Shown: positions 9,389 through 19,761, counted from the stretch's first letter. The stretch is DNA of 43,840 bases from Thermoleophilia bacterium (GCA_025928655.1 JAICJC010000012.1:1-43840), one strand, 5' to 3'. Notes: generated by a model from the sequence alone, not told the origin. Numbers and translations are program-made.

Positions 9389-10021
9389 TCAGCCGCCCGA
9401 TCGGTGCTCCGGGGGTGCAGCAGCGATCGCGGCCTCGGCGGCGCGATCCAGGGCGCTTGCGATCCACTCGACGAGCGGTGTTCCGGCCGTCTCAGCGGCG
9501 GTGGTCCAGCGGAGTATCTGTTCTCGACGGGCAGCGAGAGCCACGGCTACAGATGCGTGATCTGGGCCCGCACCGAACGCATGTCGTAGCTCGTGCCGCA
9601 ATTTCCGACGCGACCAGTGCTCACCCGCACATCGCGCTAGCCAGGCGTCGGCCTCCTCGTCAGGAAGTGACGCGAGTTCGGCGTGGTGTCCGAAACTCAC
9701 ACGATCGTCACGCCGAGACGGAGCGAACCGCGACGCGATCCAGGCGTAGTTGCGCAAGGTCTGGTAGTCGAGCCCCGTCATCGCCAATGCGGCCTTATAC
9801 CGCCCCGGGTAGAAGCGTCGGCCGAAGGCTAACCAGTCGCCGATCCACCACGCAGCCGAATCCGTGATCGTGGCGATCCGGCGGCCGATCTCCGCCCACT
9901 CCTCGAACTCCAGCCCGCGGCGGAGGTAGAGCGCGTTGCGTTGAGCCCGACTGTTGCAGCCGGCTGGCAACGGCACTCCGGCCGTCGTATCGACCTGGTG
10001 CGCGGCTCCGATCGTCGTCAT
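9389..10021 (-). CDS. LmbU-like transcriptional regulator
   Basis: WWIGDWLAFGRRFYPGRYKAALAMTGLDYQTLRNYAWIASRFAPSRRDDRVSFGHHAELASLPDEEADAWLARCAGEHWSRRKLRHELR. Confidence 0.78.
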   Translation of the reverse strand: MTTIGAAHQVDTTAGVPLPAGCNSRAQRNALYLRRGLEFEEWAEIGRRIATITDSAAWWIGDWLAFGRRFYPGRYKAALAMTGLDYQTLRNYAWIASRFAPSRRDDRVSFGHHAELASLPDEEADAWLARCAGEHWSRRKLRHELRHAFGAGPDHASVAVALAARREQILRWTTAAETAGTPLVEWIASALDRAAEAAIAAAPPEHRSGG

Positions 10022-10146
10022 GGCGAGGCCCCCCCGGAGATCCGCAATCGATCCCTCCCAAGTGCCCATCCTTGCCACACAGGAATCGAGATCGCAACAC
10101 AAACTTCGCAAATTGCGCCGTTTTTCCTCGGTGTTAGCGAGAATTT

Positions 10147-10588
10147 GACCATTTCTCGGTTGAAGCAGCGGCTGCCTTCCTGCCGGCTGATGCCCAAGTC
10201 ACGATCCTGCACGTCGCGCAAGAGGCGGTCGCTCGCGGTGCTCGTCATGGGCTGCTGGGACGGAGGCATCCATCCACGGTCAAGCAGTTGCGCAACGCAT
10301 CGTCGCAAGCGTCCCTTGCGTTGCTGGCTGCTGCACGGACGTTGTTCGGACGAGCGGTCGAGGTCGAAGCACGCGCCGGTCGGGTTGAACACGAGGTCAT
10401 CGCGGCTGCAGAACACCTGGACGTTCTCATAGCCGGGCGTGATGGTGAGAAGGCGCCGCCCGGGCCCACGGAGCACCAGCCCCACGACGCGCTTCATCAT
10501 CGACCACGCGCCGTGTGCGGTCCTGCTTGTCTGGCCTGAATCGGCCGTGTGCCGTGCGGCCGGCGACGCGCGCGCTCGCGCCGGGTAG
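10147..10588 (+). pseudogene. Second UspA-like remnant: 5' truncated and frameshifted near 10450
   Basis: DHFSVEAAAAFLPADAQVTILHVAQEA...RVEHEVIAAAEHLDVLIAGRDGEK then, one frame over, RRPGPRSTSPTTRFIIDHAPCAVLLVWPE. Confidence 0.75.
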
Positions 10589-10649
10589 GTTGTCTATCTG
10601 ACGGGGAGGTACGCTCAGGACCGCTGCAAGGGAGGCCACCCAGGAGAGT

Positions 10650-11055
10650 GCGGGCAATGAAGGCGGCGAGACGATTAAGGGCAACCCCGAAGCGTTCAAG
10701 AACATTGGCTTCCGTCCGGTGGTGGGCGTTGAGATCCAGCCCGAGCGCGACATGGCGACGAGCGTGCTTGGCCAGGACATCTCGCTGCCAGTCGTAATTT
10801 CCCCGGCTGCAGCTCAGGCCATCCACCCGGACGGCGAGGTCGCGGTGGCGGAAGGCGCAGCACGTGCCGGTACCGCGATCGGCCAGAGCAACTTCGCGTC
10901 TTCGGACTTCAAGGATGTCGCCGCTGCGAATCCGAAAGCGTTCTTCCAGCTTTACTGGTCCGGGTCGCGCGACGTCATCCAGGCTCGGGTCGGGCGCATG
11001 CGGAGCTATGGCGCCAAGGGCCTGACCCTGACCTTGGACGCCACGATGACCCCTC
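10650..11055 (+). pseudogene. Truncated FMN-dependent alpha-hydroxy-acid oxidizing protein (lactate 2-monooxygenase-like)
   Basis: GNPEAFKNIGFRPVVGVEIQPERDMATSVLGQDISLPVVISPAAAQAIHPDGEVAVAEGAARAGTAIGQSN...FFQLYWSGSRDV...GAKGLTLTLDA, ending abruptly. Confidence 0.75.
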
Positions 11056-11433
11056 GGTCGACGCGAGGTCGACGATCTCGACGCCATGCTCCGCGAGCCA
11101 CGCTTCGCCTCCCTGGAAGTTGACGGACTCGCCGATCACCACCCTCGGGATTCCGAACTGGCGCACGAGCCCGCTGCAGAACCTGCAGGGAGCGAGGGTC
11201 GTGACCATGACAGTGTCGCGATAGCTCCGCCGGCGGCCGGCGTTGCGGAAGGCATCCGTCTCGCCGTGAGCGGAGGGGTCGTCCTGCTGCACGCGGCGGT
11301 TCCGACCGCTGCCGAGCAAGGTTCCGTCGGATCGGAAAAGCGCCGCTCCGATCGGGATGCCGCCCTCAGCGAGGCCGCTTCGCGCCTCGGTGATCGCCAC
11401 CCCGAGCATCTCCCGATCGGTCACGGGTTCAGA
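11055..11433 (-). pseudogene. Cytosine/CMP-type nucleoside deaminase, 3' truncated
   Basis: GGIPIGAALFRSDGTLLGSGRNRRVQQDDPSAHGETDAFRNAGR...TTLAPCRFCSGLVRQFGIPRVVIGESVNFQGGEAWLAEHGVEIVDLAS; HxE and PCxxC zinc motifs; native C-terminus missing. Confidence 0.75.
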
Positions 11434-12059
11434 GCTAGCAGGACTGGGCTGCGGGCCTGGCCTCATACGAGCGGGAGATACCGGCGGACGTCCTCAGCGT
11501 GCGCGGTCCGCCGCGCCGGCTTCGCGGATCGCGGTGGGTGCCTTCGCCATAGGGCGGGAACGGCGTCGCTGCGGCTCTTTCGTGAGCGCCGGGTCGTTCT
11601 GGCTGCGGACCGTCCTTCGCCGCCCAACCGAGTTAGCGGCCCGAGGACGCACAGGTACACGGACGGGATCCGCGCCGTCGGATGATCAGCGAAACTCATC
11701 CTGTTCCTGCCGTCGCAGGCGCTTTCCTGATCCCGGGTGCGCGAAGAACGCCAGCGACCGGGTCTCGCGTTTTCGGCGGCAGCCGTTTCACGGGGGAACG
11801 CGACGACATTGGACCGCGGTCGGCGCGATCGGGTCGCGAGCTGGTGCGTGTGCTTGACTGTGGCCATGCGTGCCCTTCCGTCCGCGTGGCCCTGGAGCGT
11901 GCCTCCTGAGTGGTGGCGGTTTGGATGTGGAGGAGCTCGCGTCGGAGATCGTGCGGCTGAACCGAACCGCTAAGCCTCTGGCGGCATTTCTCGACGCCCG
12001 CATCGCCCTCGGCCGGGGGCCACGGTCGCTGCCTCGGCTCGACGCTGCGGATTGGGACG

Positions 12060-12644
12060 ATGCGCAGTACAACCTGCAGGTGCCTCCGAGATGAGGACGG
12101 TCACCCTCGGCGCTACGCCGAGGCGTCGGCCGCGTCACTCCGGACTTCTCGGTCGGCGATCGCCGTTGCGCCGACTGCGGCGCCAGCGACCACCGGTCCG
12201 GCGACTGTCAGCATCGACACCCGAAACGCGTCGGTGGACGCGTCGCGAAGGGCGGGCGCGGTCTACTGGTCTCATATCTTCCATCGGCGGGTCGAAGCGC
12301 CCCCGGTCTGCCTTGTTGCGCTCGAAGGAGAGCACGACCTGTCGACGAGGCCGGATCTCGACAACGTCCTCACGGAGGCCCTAGCGGGTGGCGACCCAGT
12401 GATCGTGGACCTCCGACGCGCGACTTTCGCCGACGCGTCGATCCTCAGCGCGATCATCACGGCCAAGAACGCGGCGGGCCGACGCGGGCTCGCGGTGGTG
12501 CTGCCGAGTGAGGGCGAAGTCCGGATGCTGTTCGAGCTCGTTGATGCGCGGGCGGTGCTCTTGACATTCCCGACCCCGGACCTTGCGGTTGAGTGGTGCT
12601 ATCCAATGGCGCCGGTGCGGCAGCGGAGCGAGAGGCTGGAGTAG
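12060..12644 (+). CDS. STAS-domain protein (anti-sigma factor antagonist-like); start uncertain
   Basis: CLVALEGEHDLSTRPDLDNVLTEALAGGDPVIVDLRRATFADASILSAIITAKNAAGRRGLAVVLP. Confidence 0.7.
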   Translation: MRSTTCRCLRDEDGHPRRYAEASAASLRTSRSAIAVAPTAAPATTGPATVSIDTRNASVDASRRAGAVYWSHIFHRRVEAPPVCLVALEGEHDLSTRPDLDNVLTEALAGGDPVIVDLRRATFADASILSAIITAKNAAGRRGLAVVLPSEGEVRMLFELVDARAVLLTFPTPDLAVEWCYPMAPVRQRSERLE

Positions 12645-13390
12645 CTCAGCCTCGTCAGGCGGCAATTGAGCGGAGCTCAAGCAGCCACCGCTGCGCGTAT
12701 AGATCCCGTCCAGGGCGCCAACACAGATTCCCGGGGGGCCGTCGTTGTAGTGTCTTGCGGGACGGATCGCTGTGGCACGGGCCGGCGGGTGGCTCGTCTC
12801 GCCCTCCCGCACCTTGCCCACCACCGACGACGTGGCGAGGGCCGTTGGGTGCCTCCGACGACGACCGGGCGCATGACGAGCGTCCTCGGCTGCCTCTCTG
12901 AGCGGACACGTCATCCTGGCCGGAACGGCGATGGGAGCACGCGTCGCGTCTGGCATCACGAGGCCCGGCGCCACCAACTACGGTGGATACCGCGCCCCAA
13001 CGGGCCAATCAACAAGGGATGATGGCGAGCAGGACCCGAGAACGAGCTCCATCCCAGGCCAGGTCGAGCTCGAAGGTGACGAGTCCACATTCGAGGACGC
13101 CGAAATCACGCAAAGTCGGTCTGGCAGTGGGGAACAGGCGATGGCGTCCTGGGCGCTCATGGCTCGTTGGTACCAGGTTTCCGGCCGACGCACGGGGAAT
13201 CTCGCGATTTGTCCCGACGACTCGGTGCCTCGTCTCTCCTCACTGATCTCCAACGGGTTTCTCAACCGGGTGGGGTGAGACGATCTGCCCCCAGGGCAGC
13301 CGGGCCAACCGCTCACGACGCAGCGACCCGTCAAACCGGTGAAGCGAGCCACGCGCAGGGCAGGGCAGTGGGGCGCCCTCCCATCGGGGC

Positions 13391-13984
13391 TCAGGTATGC
13401 GGCAGCAAACCATCAGCAGGGGCCGGATAGCAGGGTAGACCGTCTTCGGCGACGACCATGAAGTCGGTCGCGCGGTGGGCCGCCTCGCGACCGCCGGGCA
13501 TCAGGTGACGCACATCCCATCCGCGCAGCACGAGCAAGTCGGCGAGGACGCGACGGTGACAGCGCCACCACTGAGCCTCGGCGCACATGATGGCAACCCG
13601 TCTGCGGGACGCCAGCTGCTCAAGCCGCGCCGCCCCGCCGGCGAACTCGGGCGACCGCAGATGATCGGCGTAGCCGCGGAACCCGGCGATCCGCCAGCCG
13701 TCGTTGCACGATCCCGTGAGCGCCTTTCGCCGCCCGCCGAGCGCGCCGATGTGCTCGTAGTCAAGTCCCTGTTCGGCGAGCGCCGCCGTCAACGGGCGGG
13801 CGCCGTATTGCGGTTGGCGTCGCGACTCCGGAAACCGGCGCACGTCGACCACCTGCTCTACCCCGGCAGCGCAGACCAGCTCCAGGAAGGTCTCGATCGG
13901 ATGCGTCGAATGCCCGACCGTACGAATCGGCGGCCCGGGCGACGGCGCAGACTGGCCGAGCATGTCTCTGAGCGTAGATCGCAC
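13391..13984 (-). CDS. DUF488 family protein
   Basis: IRTVGHSTHPIETFLELVCAAGVEQVVDVRRFPESRRQPQY...CAEAQWWRCHRRVLADLLVLRGWDVRHL. Confidence 0.93.
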   Translation of the reverse strand: MRSTLRDMLGQSAPSPGPPIRTVGHSTHPIETFLELVCAAGVEQVVDVRRFPESRRQPQYGARPLTAALAEQGLDYEHIGALGGRRKALTGSCNDGWRIAGFRGYADHLRSPEFAGGAARLEQLASRRRVAIMCAEAQWWRCHRRVLADLLVLRGWDVRHLMPGGREAAHRATDFMVVAEDGLPCYPAPADGLLPHT

Positions 13985-14405
13985 GCACCGGGGACGAGCC
14001 GGGTCGAACCTGGCCGACGCCGAAACCAGCCGCCGATGCTCGTCGGCGACCTCGGTGCGATCCGCCGCCTCGTGCAGTGCGTCGCGGGGGGAGACCCTCG
14101 GCGGCCCGCGTCTGTCGTCGGGCGTTAGGTGTAAGGCTGCGGGTGTAAGGCGTCCCGACGGTCATGCGCCGAGACGCTCGGTGGAGTCCCCGGGCGGGTT
14201 TACGCAGTGCCCGACCAGCAGGGCGAACGCGCCAGGGCCGTGACGATCGCCGGCGCCGGCTGCGCATCTCCGACGCCCCGGAGGGCTCTGGGTCGTGCGC
14301 CCATGGGTCCGTATGGTGACGACGACGACTCGAGCTCGCATCCGTGAACATACTGGTCCCGGGTGCCAACAATGCCACCAGATGTGCACTGTACGCAACG
14401 CGGGT

Positions 14406-14421
14406 GTCCCGCCGGCGGGAC
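14406..14421. repeat. 16-bp perfect palindrome GTCCCGCCGGCGGGAC, copy 2
   Basis: Direct reading; identical to 5855-5870. Confidence 0.9.
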
Positions 14422-14742
14422 AAGCTCAGCGGGAGAGAACACCTTGTGAAGTGATGCTCGACCGGATCCATCGGTCGTCGACAGCTTTCCGACCGACCAC
14501 CCTCCGCCAACATGAGGTGGTGAATCCGTGCATGCGGAACTTGAGTCCAATTCCGCCCTTTGGCGTGGATCCTCAAGGGGATCGTCGGTCAACTCGTGGT
14601 TGGTGTCCTCCTTTTGGGTCGACGGCGGTCGGCGCTCCGTCGGAGAGTCGGCCGGCCGGCGTCGACGAGCGCGTCCCCCGATGGCCGACCCCGAATCACC
14701 GAGCGTCTCTACACCACGTTACGGGACTCGTCATCGGCGCTC

Positions 14743-14771
14743 TTGACAGGGCGGATGCCGTGGGCTACGGT
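14743..14771 (+). promoter_or_regulatory. Sigma70-like promoter TTGACA-N17-TACGGT upstream of the sugar dehydrogenase
   Basis: Consensus -35 at 14743-14748, 17-nt spacer, -10-like TACGGT at 14766-14771. Confidence 0.5.
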
Positions 14772-14981
14772 CGAGGCTTCCATCGGCGGTTGTCCCACCA
14801 GCACCGTCGGAGATGCGTACCCGGCTCGGGATTCGCCGCTGCGATCGCTAGCGGTTCCGGCGGCATCGGCAGGATTTGGGCCTGACAACTGGTGGGCGTC
14901 GGTGAGACTCTGACTCGAGCGGCCGTTGGGCTGCGGGTCGACGGCTGTTCGGGTGTCCTTCACTAGGTAGGGAGGTTCGCC

Positions 14982-16358
14982 ATGCGTAAGCTGCTCGCGT
15001 ACGCGCTGCTCGCCGCATTGCCGTGCGTCGGCGCTGTCTTGCCAACGAGTGGCGCCGCGGGGGCGGCGCTCGCGGACGCGGGCGCCCCCGGGCCCAGCCC
15101 GATCGGGGCTCAGGAGGCCATCGGCCTCAAGCAAGTCGCCACCGGGCTTGTATCTCCGGTGCAGCTCGTGCAGGCGCCGCACGGACGGCGATTCATCGTC
15201 GATCAGATCGGGGTGATCCGGACGCTCACGCGGTCCGGGCACCTGCTGCCTCGCCCGTTCCTCGACCTTAGGAGCAATATCGTTCCGCTCGACCCGGGGT
15301 ACGACGAGCGTGGTCTGCTGGGGCTGGCGTTCGACCCCGGATTTGCACGAAACGGCCGCTTTTTTGTCTTCTACAACGCACCGCTGCGCCATGGGGCGCC
15401 GGCCGGGTACGACAACACGGTCACGATCGCGGAGTACCGCGCCCGCGGGCGGCACCACTTGCGTGCGGATCCCACGTCGGAGCGCATCATCCTGCAGGTC
15501 GACCATCCGCAGGTCAACCACAACGGCGGCACCTTGGCATTTGGGCCGGACGGCTATCTCTATATCTCCATCGGCGACGGCGGCGGTGCCAACGACGACG
15601 AACTCGGCCATGTCCAAGACTGGTATCACCGGAACGCCGGCGGCAACGGCCAGGACATCACCCACAACCTGCTCGGCAACATCCTTCGCATCGACGTGAG
15701 CCATGGCCGTCCGTACGCGATCCCGCCAGACAACCCCTTCGTGAACAAGCCGGGCCTCGACGAGATCTGGGCGTACGGCCTCCGCAATCCCTACCGGTTC
15801 TCGTTCGACATGGGCGGCCACCACGCCCTCCTTTCCCAGGACGCTGGGCAGGAGCTCTGGGAGGAAGTCAGCCGCATCGTCAAGGGCGGGAACTACGCAT
15901 GGAACGTCAAGGAGGGCACCCACTGCTTCAGCACCGCGAACCCGAACGCCTCGCCGCTGAACTGTCCAAGCGTTGATCCCAGGAACGGTGAGCCGCTGCG
16001 TGACCCGGTGATCGAGTTCGCAAACGCCGGACAGACGGGCGGCCTTGCGTACACGGTCGTAGGCGGAAACGTGTACCGCGGCTCCGCGATGCCAAAGCTC
16101 GACGGGCGCTACATCTACGGTGGTGCCACGGCATCACTCCTCGCTCCCGAGGGGCGGCTCTTCGTCTCCACGCCGCGGGCGCACGGACTGTGGACACTTC
16201 ACGAGTTGCTCATAAACGGCACCGACCGCCTCAGCTACGTCGTCAAGGGCTTCGGCCAAGACAGCCACGGTGAGGTGTATGTCATGGCTTCGAAGATCCT
16301 CGGCCCGAGCGGCCGGACGGGCACGATCTTCAAGCTCGTGCCGCCGCACATGCAGTAG
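14982..16358 (+). CDS. Secreted PQQ-dependent sugar (glucose/sorbosone-type) dehydrogenase
   Basis: Signal peptide; LKQVATGLVSPVQLVQAPHGRRFIVDQIGVIRTL...DERGLLGLAFDPGFARNGRFFVFYNA...HNGGTLAFGPDGYLYISIGDGGG. Confidence 0.92.
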   Translation: MRKLLAYALLAALPCVGAVLPTSGAAGAALADAGAPGPSPIGAQEAIGLKQVATGLVSPVQLVQAPHGRRFIVDQIGVIRTLTRSGHLLPRPFLDLRSNIVPLDPGYDERGLLGLAFDPGFARNGRFFVFYNAPLRHGAPAGYDNTVTIAEYRARGRHHLRADPTSERIILQVDHPQVNHNGGTLAFGPDGYLYISIGDGGGANDDELGHVQDWYHRNAGGNGQDITHNLLGNILRIDVSHGRPYAIPPDNPFVNKPGLDEIWAYGLRNPYRFSFDMGGHHALLSQDAGQELWEEVSRIVKGGNYAWNVKEGTHCFSTANPNASPLNCPSVDPRNGEPLRDPVIEFANAGQTGGLAYTVVGGNVYRGSAMPKLDGRYIYGGATASLLAPEGRLFVSTPRAHGLWTLHELLINGTDRLSYVVKGFGQDSHGEVYVMASKILGPSGRTGTIFKLVPPHMQ

Positions 16359-16781
16359 GCGAGGTGCCGGGGGTGGCCGGGCTGAGCAAGAGCTCGGAAC
16401 GGCCGCCCCCGGAAGCACTACGCGCGGGCGCGGCGACGCGCGTCGGTTAAGCCCCCCAAACCCGCGGATGTGGCGAAGCCGGCGGATTGGGATTGGGCAC
16501 GGATGAACGGGCTGGAGAGCCCGCGGTCGAGTTTCGGTCACGAGCGGGTGCGACGTTCTCCGACATCGCACACGGGACGTGTCGCGGCCTCAGCTGATCG
16601 GGGTCGAGCGTGTTCCGAGATGATCGCGTTCAGATCCACAACCTCGCGCCGGACGGTGTCTGAGCGCGGCCCCTGTCCGATGGAGCAGCCATGCCCCATC
16701 GCGAAGGCATGCCTCCTCGAGCGTCACAGGGGCGGCGTCCCGAGGCTCGATAGCCATGGGCAAATGCGAATATCTTGTACT

Positions 16782-17288
16782 TCAGAGAACCGTATCGACG
16801 CCGCCGTCAGACCTTGAGGGCGAGCGACACGTCGGCGGCGGTCCTATGCCGTATCGGCCGGTACCGGCGGGCGAACGCTCGGACGCACGGCGTGGTGTGG
16901 ACCACCGCTCCGGGTTGCCGGGTTCCGTCGTTCGGCACCAGGCGGCTGCCGCCGTCCAGGTTTCGAAGACGGCCAGCACTCGGTCGGCTCGGGTCACCTG
17001 GAACACGCGGGCGACGACGGACTCGGCCGGCGCCACGACGGCGAACCGCCGCCCGGGGCTCGCGTCGGCATGGGCGTGCGTTTCGAGCAACGCCCCGAGA
17101 GTGCGCGCGTCGATGAACGTGACCGCGGAGAGGTCGGCGATGATTCCCGTGCCCAGGTCGAAGGCGGCGTTGATCTCCTCTCGCAGGGCGTCCACGGTCG
17201 ACAGGTCATGCTCGCCCCTGGCGGTGACGACCAAGACGGCCTCGCCGGCCTGCTCGGTGACGATGCGAGGCTCGGTCCGTGTGCTCAT
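16782..17288 (-). CDS. STAS-domain protein (anti-sigma factor antagonist-like)
   Basis: AVLVVTARGEHDLSTVDALREEINAAFDLGTGIIADLSAVTFIDARTLGALLETHAHA; similar to the 12060-12644 protein. Confidence 0.8.
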   Translation of the reverse strand: MSTRTEPRIVTEQAGEAVLVVTARGEHDLSTVDALREEINAAFDLGTGIIADLSAVTFIDARTLGALLETHAHADASPGRRFAVVAPAESVVARVFQVTRADRVLAVFETWTAAAAWCRTTEPGNPERWSTPRRASERSPAGTGRYGIGPPPTCRSPSRSDGGVDTVL

Positions 17289-17294
17289 CCCGGC

Positions 17295-18533
17295 TCAACT
17301 TCCGGCGGCGAGTTCGCCTGCCAGCGCTTCGAGCGGCGTGTCGGGATCGCGAAGCGCGCTCACGTCGACCGGTTGGCGGGTGCGGATCAGTGCCTCCACG
17401 TGCGCGTTGACGTCCCAGACGTTGACGTTCATCCCGGCGACGACGCGTTCGTCCTTGAGCCAGAAGGCAACGAACGCTCCAGCGTCCCGGTCGCCGCGGA
17501 AGACGATCTCGTCCCATTTCGGTGCGTGGCCGGAGTACTCCATGCCGACGTCGTACTGGTCGGAGTAGAAGTAGGGGATGCGGTCATAGCTGACGGGCTC
17601 GCCGAGCATCGCCTGTGCGGCGGCCGGGCCCTGGTGGAGCGCGTTCGCCCAGTGCTCGACGCGCATGCGCTGGGCGTAGAAGGGATGCCACCCTCGGGCC
17701 ACGTCGCCGGCGGCGAAGACGTTGGGCGCCGAGGTCTGTAGCTTCTCGTCGACCACGATGCCGTTGTCGACTTCCAGGCCGGCTTGTTGCGCTAGCGCGA
17801 CGCGCGGCGTGGCTCCGATGCCGACAACGGCAAAGTCGCACTCGATCTTTCGGCCGGCGCTGGTGCGCACGCGGGCGATCGACCCGTCGCCCTCGAACGC
17901 CTCCACGGCCTCGCCCAGGACAAGCTCGATCCCGTGCTGTGCGTGCACGTCGCGGTAGAACGTGCCGATCTCGGCGCCGAAGATCCGCTCGTTGGGCAGC
18001 GAGGCCGGATCGACGATCGTGACGTCGAGGCCGCGCTGGCGTGCGGAGGCGGCGAACTCGCTGCCGATCCACCCCGCCCCGACGACCACGACGTGGCCGC
18101 CGCTCTGGAGCCGGTCGCGGAGGATGTCGCAGTCGGCGAGTGTGCGCAGGTAGTGGATGCCGCCGAGATCCGCGCCGGGGACCCGGATTCGGCGTGCCTC
18201 TGCGCCGGTCGCAAGCAACAGCCGGTCGAAGCCGAGCTCGCGGCCGTCGGCGAGCGTCACCCGCGCCGCGGCGGGGTCGATCGCGGCCACGGTGGTGCCG
18301 GTTTCGAGCTCGATGTCGCTGTCCGCGTAGAAGCCGTCTTCGTGCACGTACGTCTTCTCGCGCGGAGATTCCTCACGCAGGTAGTCCTTGGTCAGCGGCG
18401 GCCGCTCGTAGGGGCGCTCGGTCTCGGCGCCGACCAGGACGAGCCGTCCATCGAACCCCCGATCGCGAAGCTCCTCGGCGGCCTTGGCGCTCGCCAGGCT
18501 CGCCCCCACGATCATGAATGTCCGCTCGCTCAT
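17295..18533 (-). CDS. FAD-dependent pyridine nucleotide-disulfide oxidoreductase, ferredoxin reductase-like
   Basis: FMIVGASLASAKAAEELRDRGFDGRLVLVGAETERPYERPPLTKDYLR...VVVVGAGWIGSEFAASARQRGLDVTIVDP. Confidence 0.95.
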   Translation of the reverse strand: MSERTFMIVGASLASAKAAEELRDRGFDGRLVLVGAETERPYERPPLTKDYLREESPREKTYVHEDGFYADSDIELETGTTVAAIDPAAARVTLADGRELGFDRLLLATGAEARRIRVPGADLGGIHYLRTLADCDILRDRLQSGGHVVVVGAGWIGSEFAASARQRGLDVTIVDPASLPNERIFGAEIGTFYRDVHAQHGIELVLGEAVEAFEGDGSIARVRTSAGRKIECDFAVVGIGATPRVALAQQAGLEVDNGIVVDEKLQTSAPNVFAAGDVARGWHPFYAQRMRVEHWANALHQGPAAAQAMLGEPVSYDRIPYFYSDQYDVGMEYSGHAPKWDEIVFRGDRDAGAFVAFWLKDERVVAGMNVNVWDVNAHVEALIRTRQPVDVSALRDPDTPLEALAGELAAGS

Positions 18534-19174
18534 CGCAATCTCCCTCCGGTCAGGCTCAGGAACTCCTGGCGTGTGCGGGGGTCGTCACGGACCAGCCCGT
18601 GCAACGCCGAAGTCACGGTCTTGGCGCCGGGCTTCTGCACGCCGCGCAGCGACATGCAGAAGTGCTCGGCCTCGAGCACCACCCCGACGCCCTTCGGCCT
18701 CAGCCGCTGCTGCAACCAGGCGGCGATCTGGACGGTCAGCCGCTCCTGCAGCTGGAGGTCTCTGGCGAACCGGTCGACCACCCGCGCGAGCTTTGAGAGT
18801 CCCAGGATGTGCTCCGCCGGCAGATAGGCCACGTGCGCGACGCCGTGGAACGGCAGCACGTGGTGCATGCACAGCGAGTGGAACGGAATGTCGCGCACGA
18901 CGACGAGCTCGTCGTAACCCTCGTCGTTTGGAAACGTCGTCAGGTTGAACGGCGCCGGAGTGAGCAGCTCCGCGTAGGCCTCCGCCATCCGGCGTGGCGT
19001 CTCGCGCAGGCCGTCGGCACCACCATCGGCGCCGAGCGCGACCAGCAAGTCACGGGCCGCCCGCTCGACGGTCGAGCGGTCTGGCGACCCGTGAACGTTC
19101 CGCCGGAGCTTGGCACGCGGATCGTCGTTCGCCTCGCTCCCTATCAGCTCGCCCGTCAATCGTGTCCGTCCCAT
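18530..19174 (-). CDS. folE: GTP cyclohydrolase I
   Basis: ETPRRMAEAYAELL...VVVRDIPFHSLCMHHVLPFHGVAHVAYLPAEHILGLSKLARVVDRFARDLQLQERLTVQIA...EAEHFCMSLRGVQKPGAKTVTSALHG. Confidence 0.95.
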   Translation of the reverse strand: MGRTRLTGELIGSEANDDPRAKLRRNVHGSPDRSTVERAARDLLVALGADGGADGLRETPRRMAEAYAELLTPAPFNLTTFPNDEGYDELVVVRDIPFHSLCMHHVLPFHGVAHVAYLPAEHILGLSKLARVVDRFARDLQLQERLTVQIAAWLQQRLRPKGVGVVLEAEHFCMSLRGVQKPGAKTVTSALHGLVRDDPRTRQEFLSLTGGRLR

Positions 19175-19317
19175 GCCTTCTAGCGTCTTTCTCGGCCGTT
19201 GTCTTACCCGGCGCGTGGTGGTCGCCCGCCTGTAAGAACCTCGTCTCACATCGGCTGGAGAAGGGCGCCTTTGTGCGACGCGCGCCATCGCAGCCACTTT
19301 CGAGCAGGGAGAACAGG

Positions 19318-19761
19318 ATGACGATCGCGCAGCGGCAGGCTCAGGTTCTTTGGGAGGGAACGCTCGCGAGTGGCGCCGGTACGATGTCGAGTTGGAGCGG
19401 CGCGCTCGAACCTCCCGTCACCTGGGCCGCGCGTACCGAGCAGCCGGACGGCAAGACCAGCCCAGAGGAGCTGATCCCCGCAGCCCACGCGAGCTGCTCC
19501 GCGATGGCTCTGGCGTTGGTGCTGGGCGAGGACCATGTGTCGTCCGAGCGGTTGACGGTGAACGCGCTCTGCACGCTCGACGAGGTCGACGGCGCACTGC
19601 GGATAACCGGCGTTGACCTCACCGTCCTCGCACGGGCGTCATCGCTCGACAAGCCGGGACTCGCACGCAGCGTGGGAACGCGGCGGAGCTCTGCCCCGTG
19701 TCGAACGCGCTGCGCGGTAACGTCGACATCACCGCGCACGACGAAGTCGACGAGGGCTGAC
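19318..19761 (+). pseudogene. OsmC family peroxiredoxin with a frameshift near 19675
   Basis: MTIAQRQAQVLWEGTLASGAGTMSSWSG...EQPDGKTSPEELIPAAHASCSAMALALVL... then, in another frame, NAAELCPVSNALRGNVDITAHDEVDEG*. Confidence 0.85.

Noticed and set aside
11463-12050. Several ORFs of 75-166 aa on both strands
   Set aside because: No consistent coding signal or recognised motif; composition typical of frame-shifted non-coding high-GC sequence.
12660-13390. Overlapping ORFs on both strands in the STAS-DUF488 gap
   Set aside because: No recognisable protein; probably intergenic or fully decayed.
14100-14740. ORFs upstream of the sugar dehydrogenase
   Set aside because: Arg/Pro-rich translations without family resemblance; only the promoter-like element near 14743 was kept.
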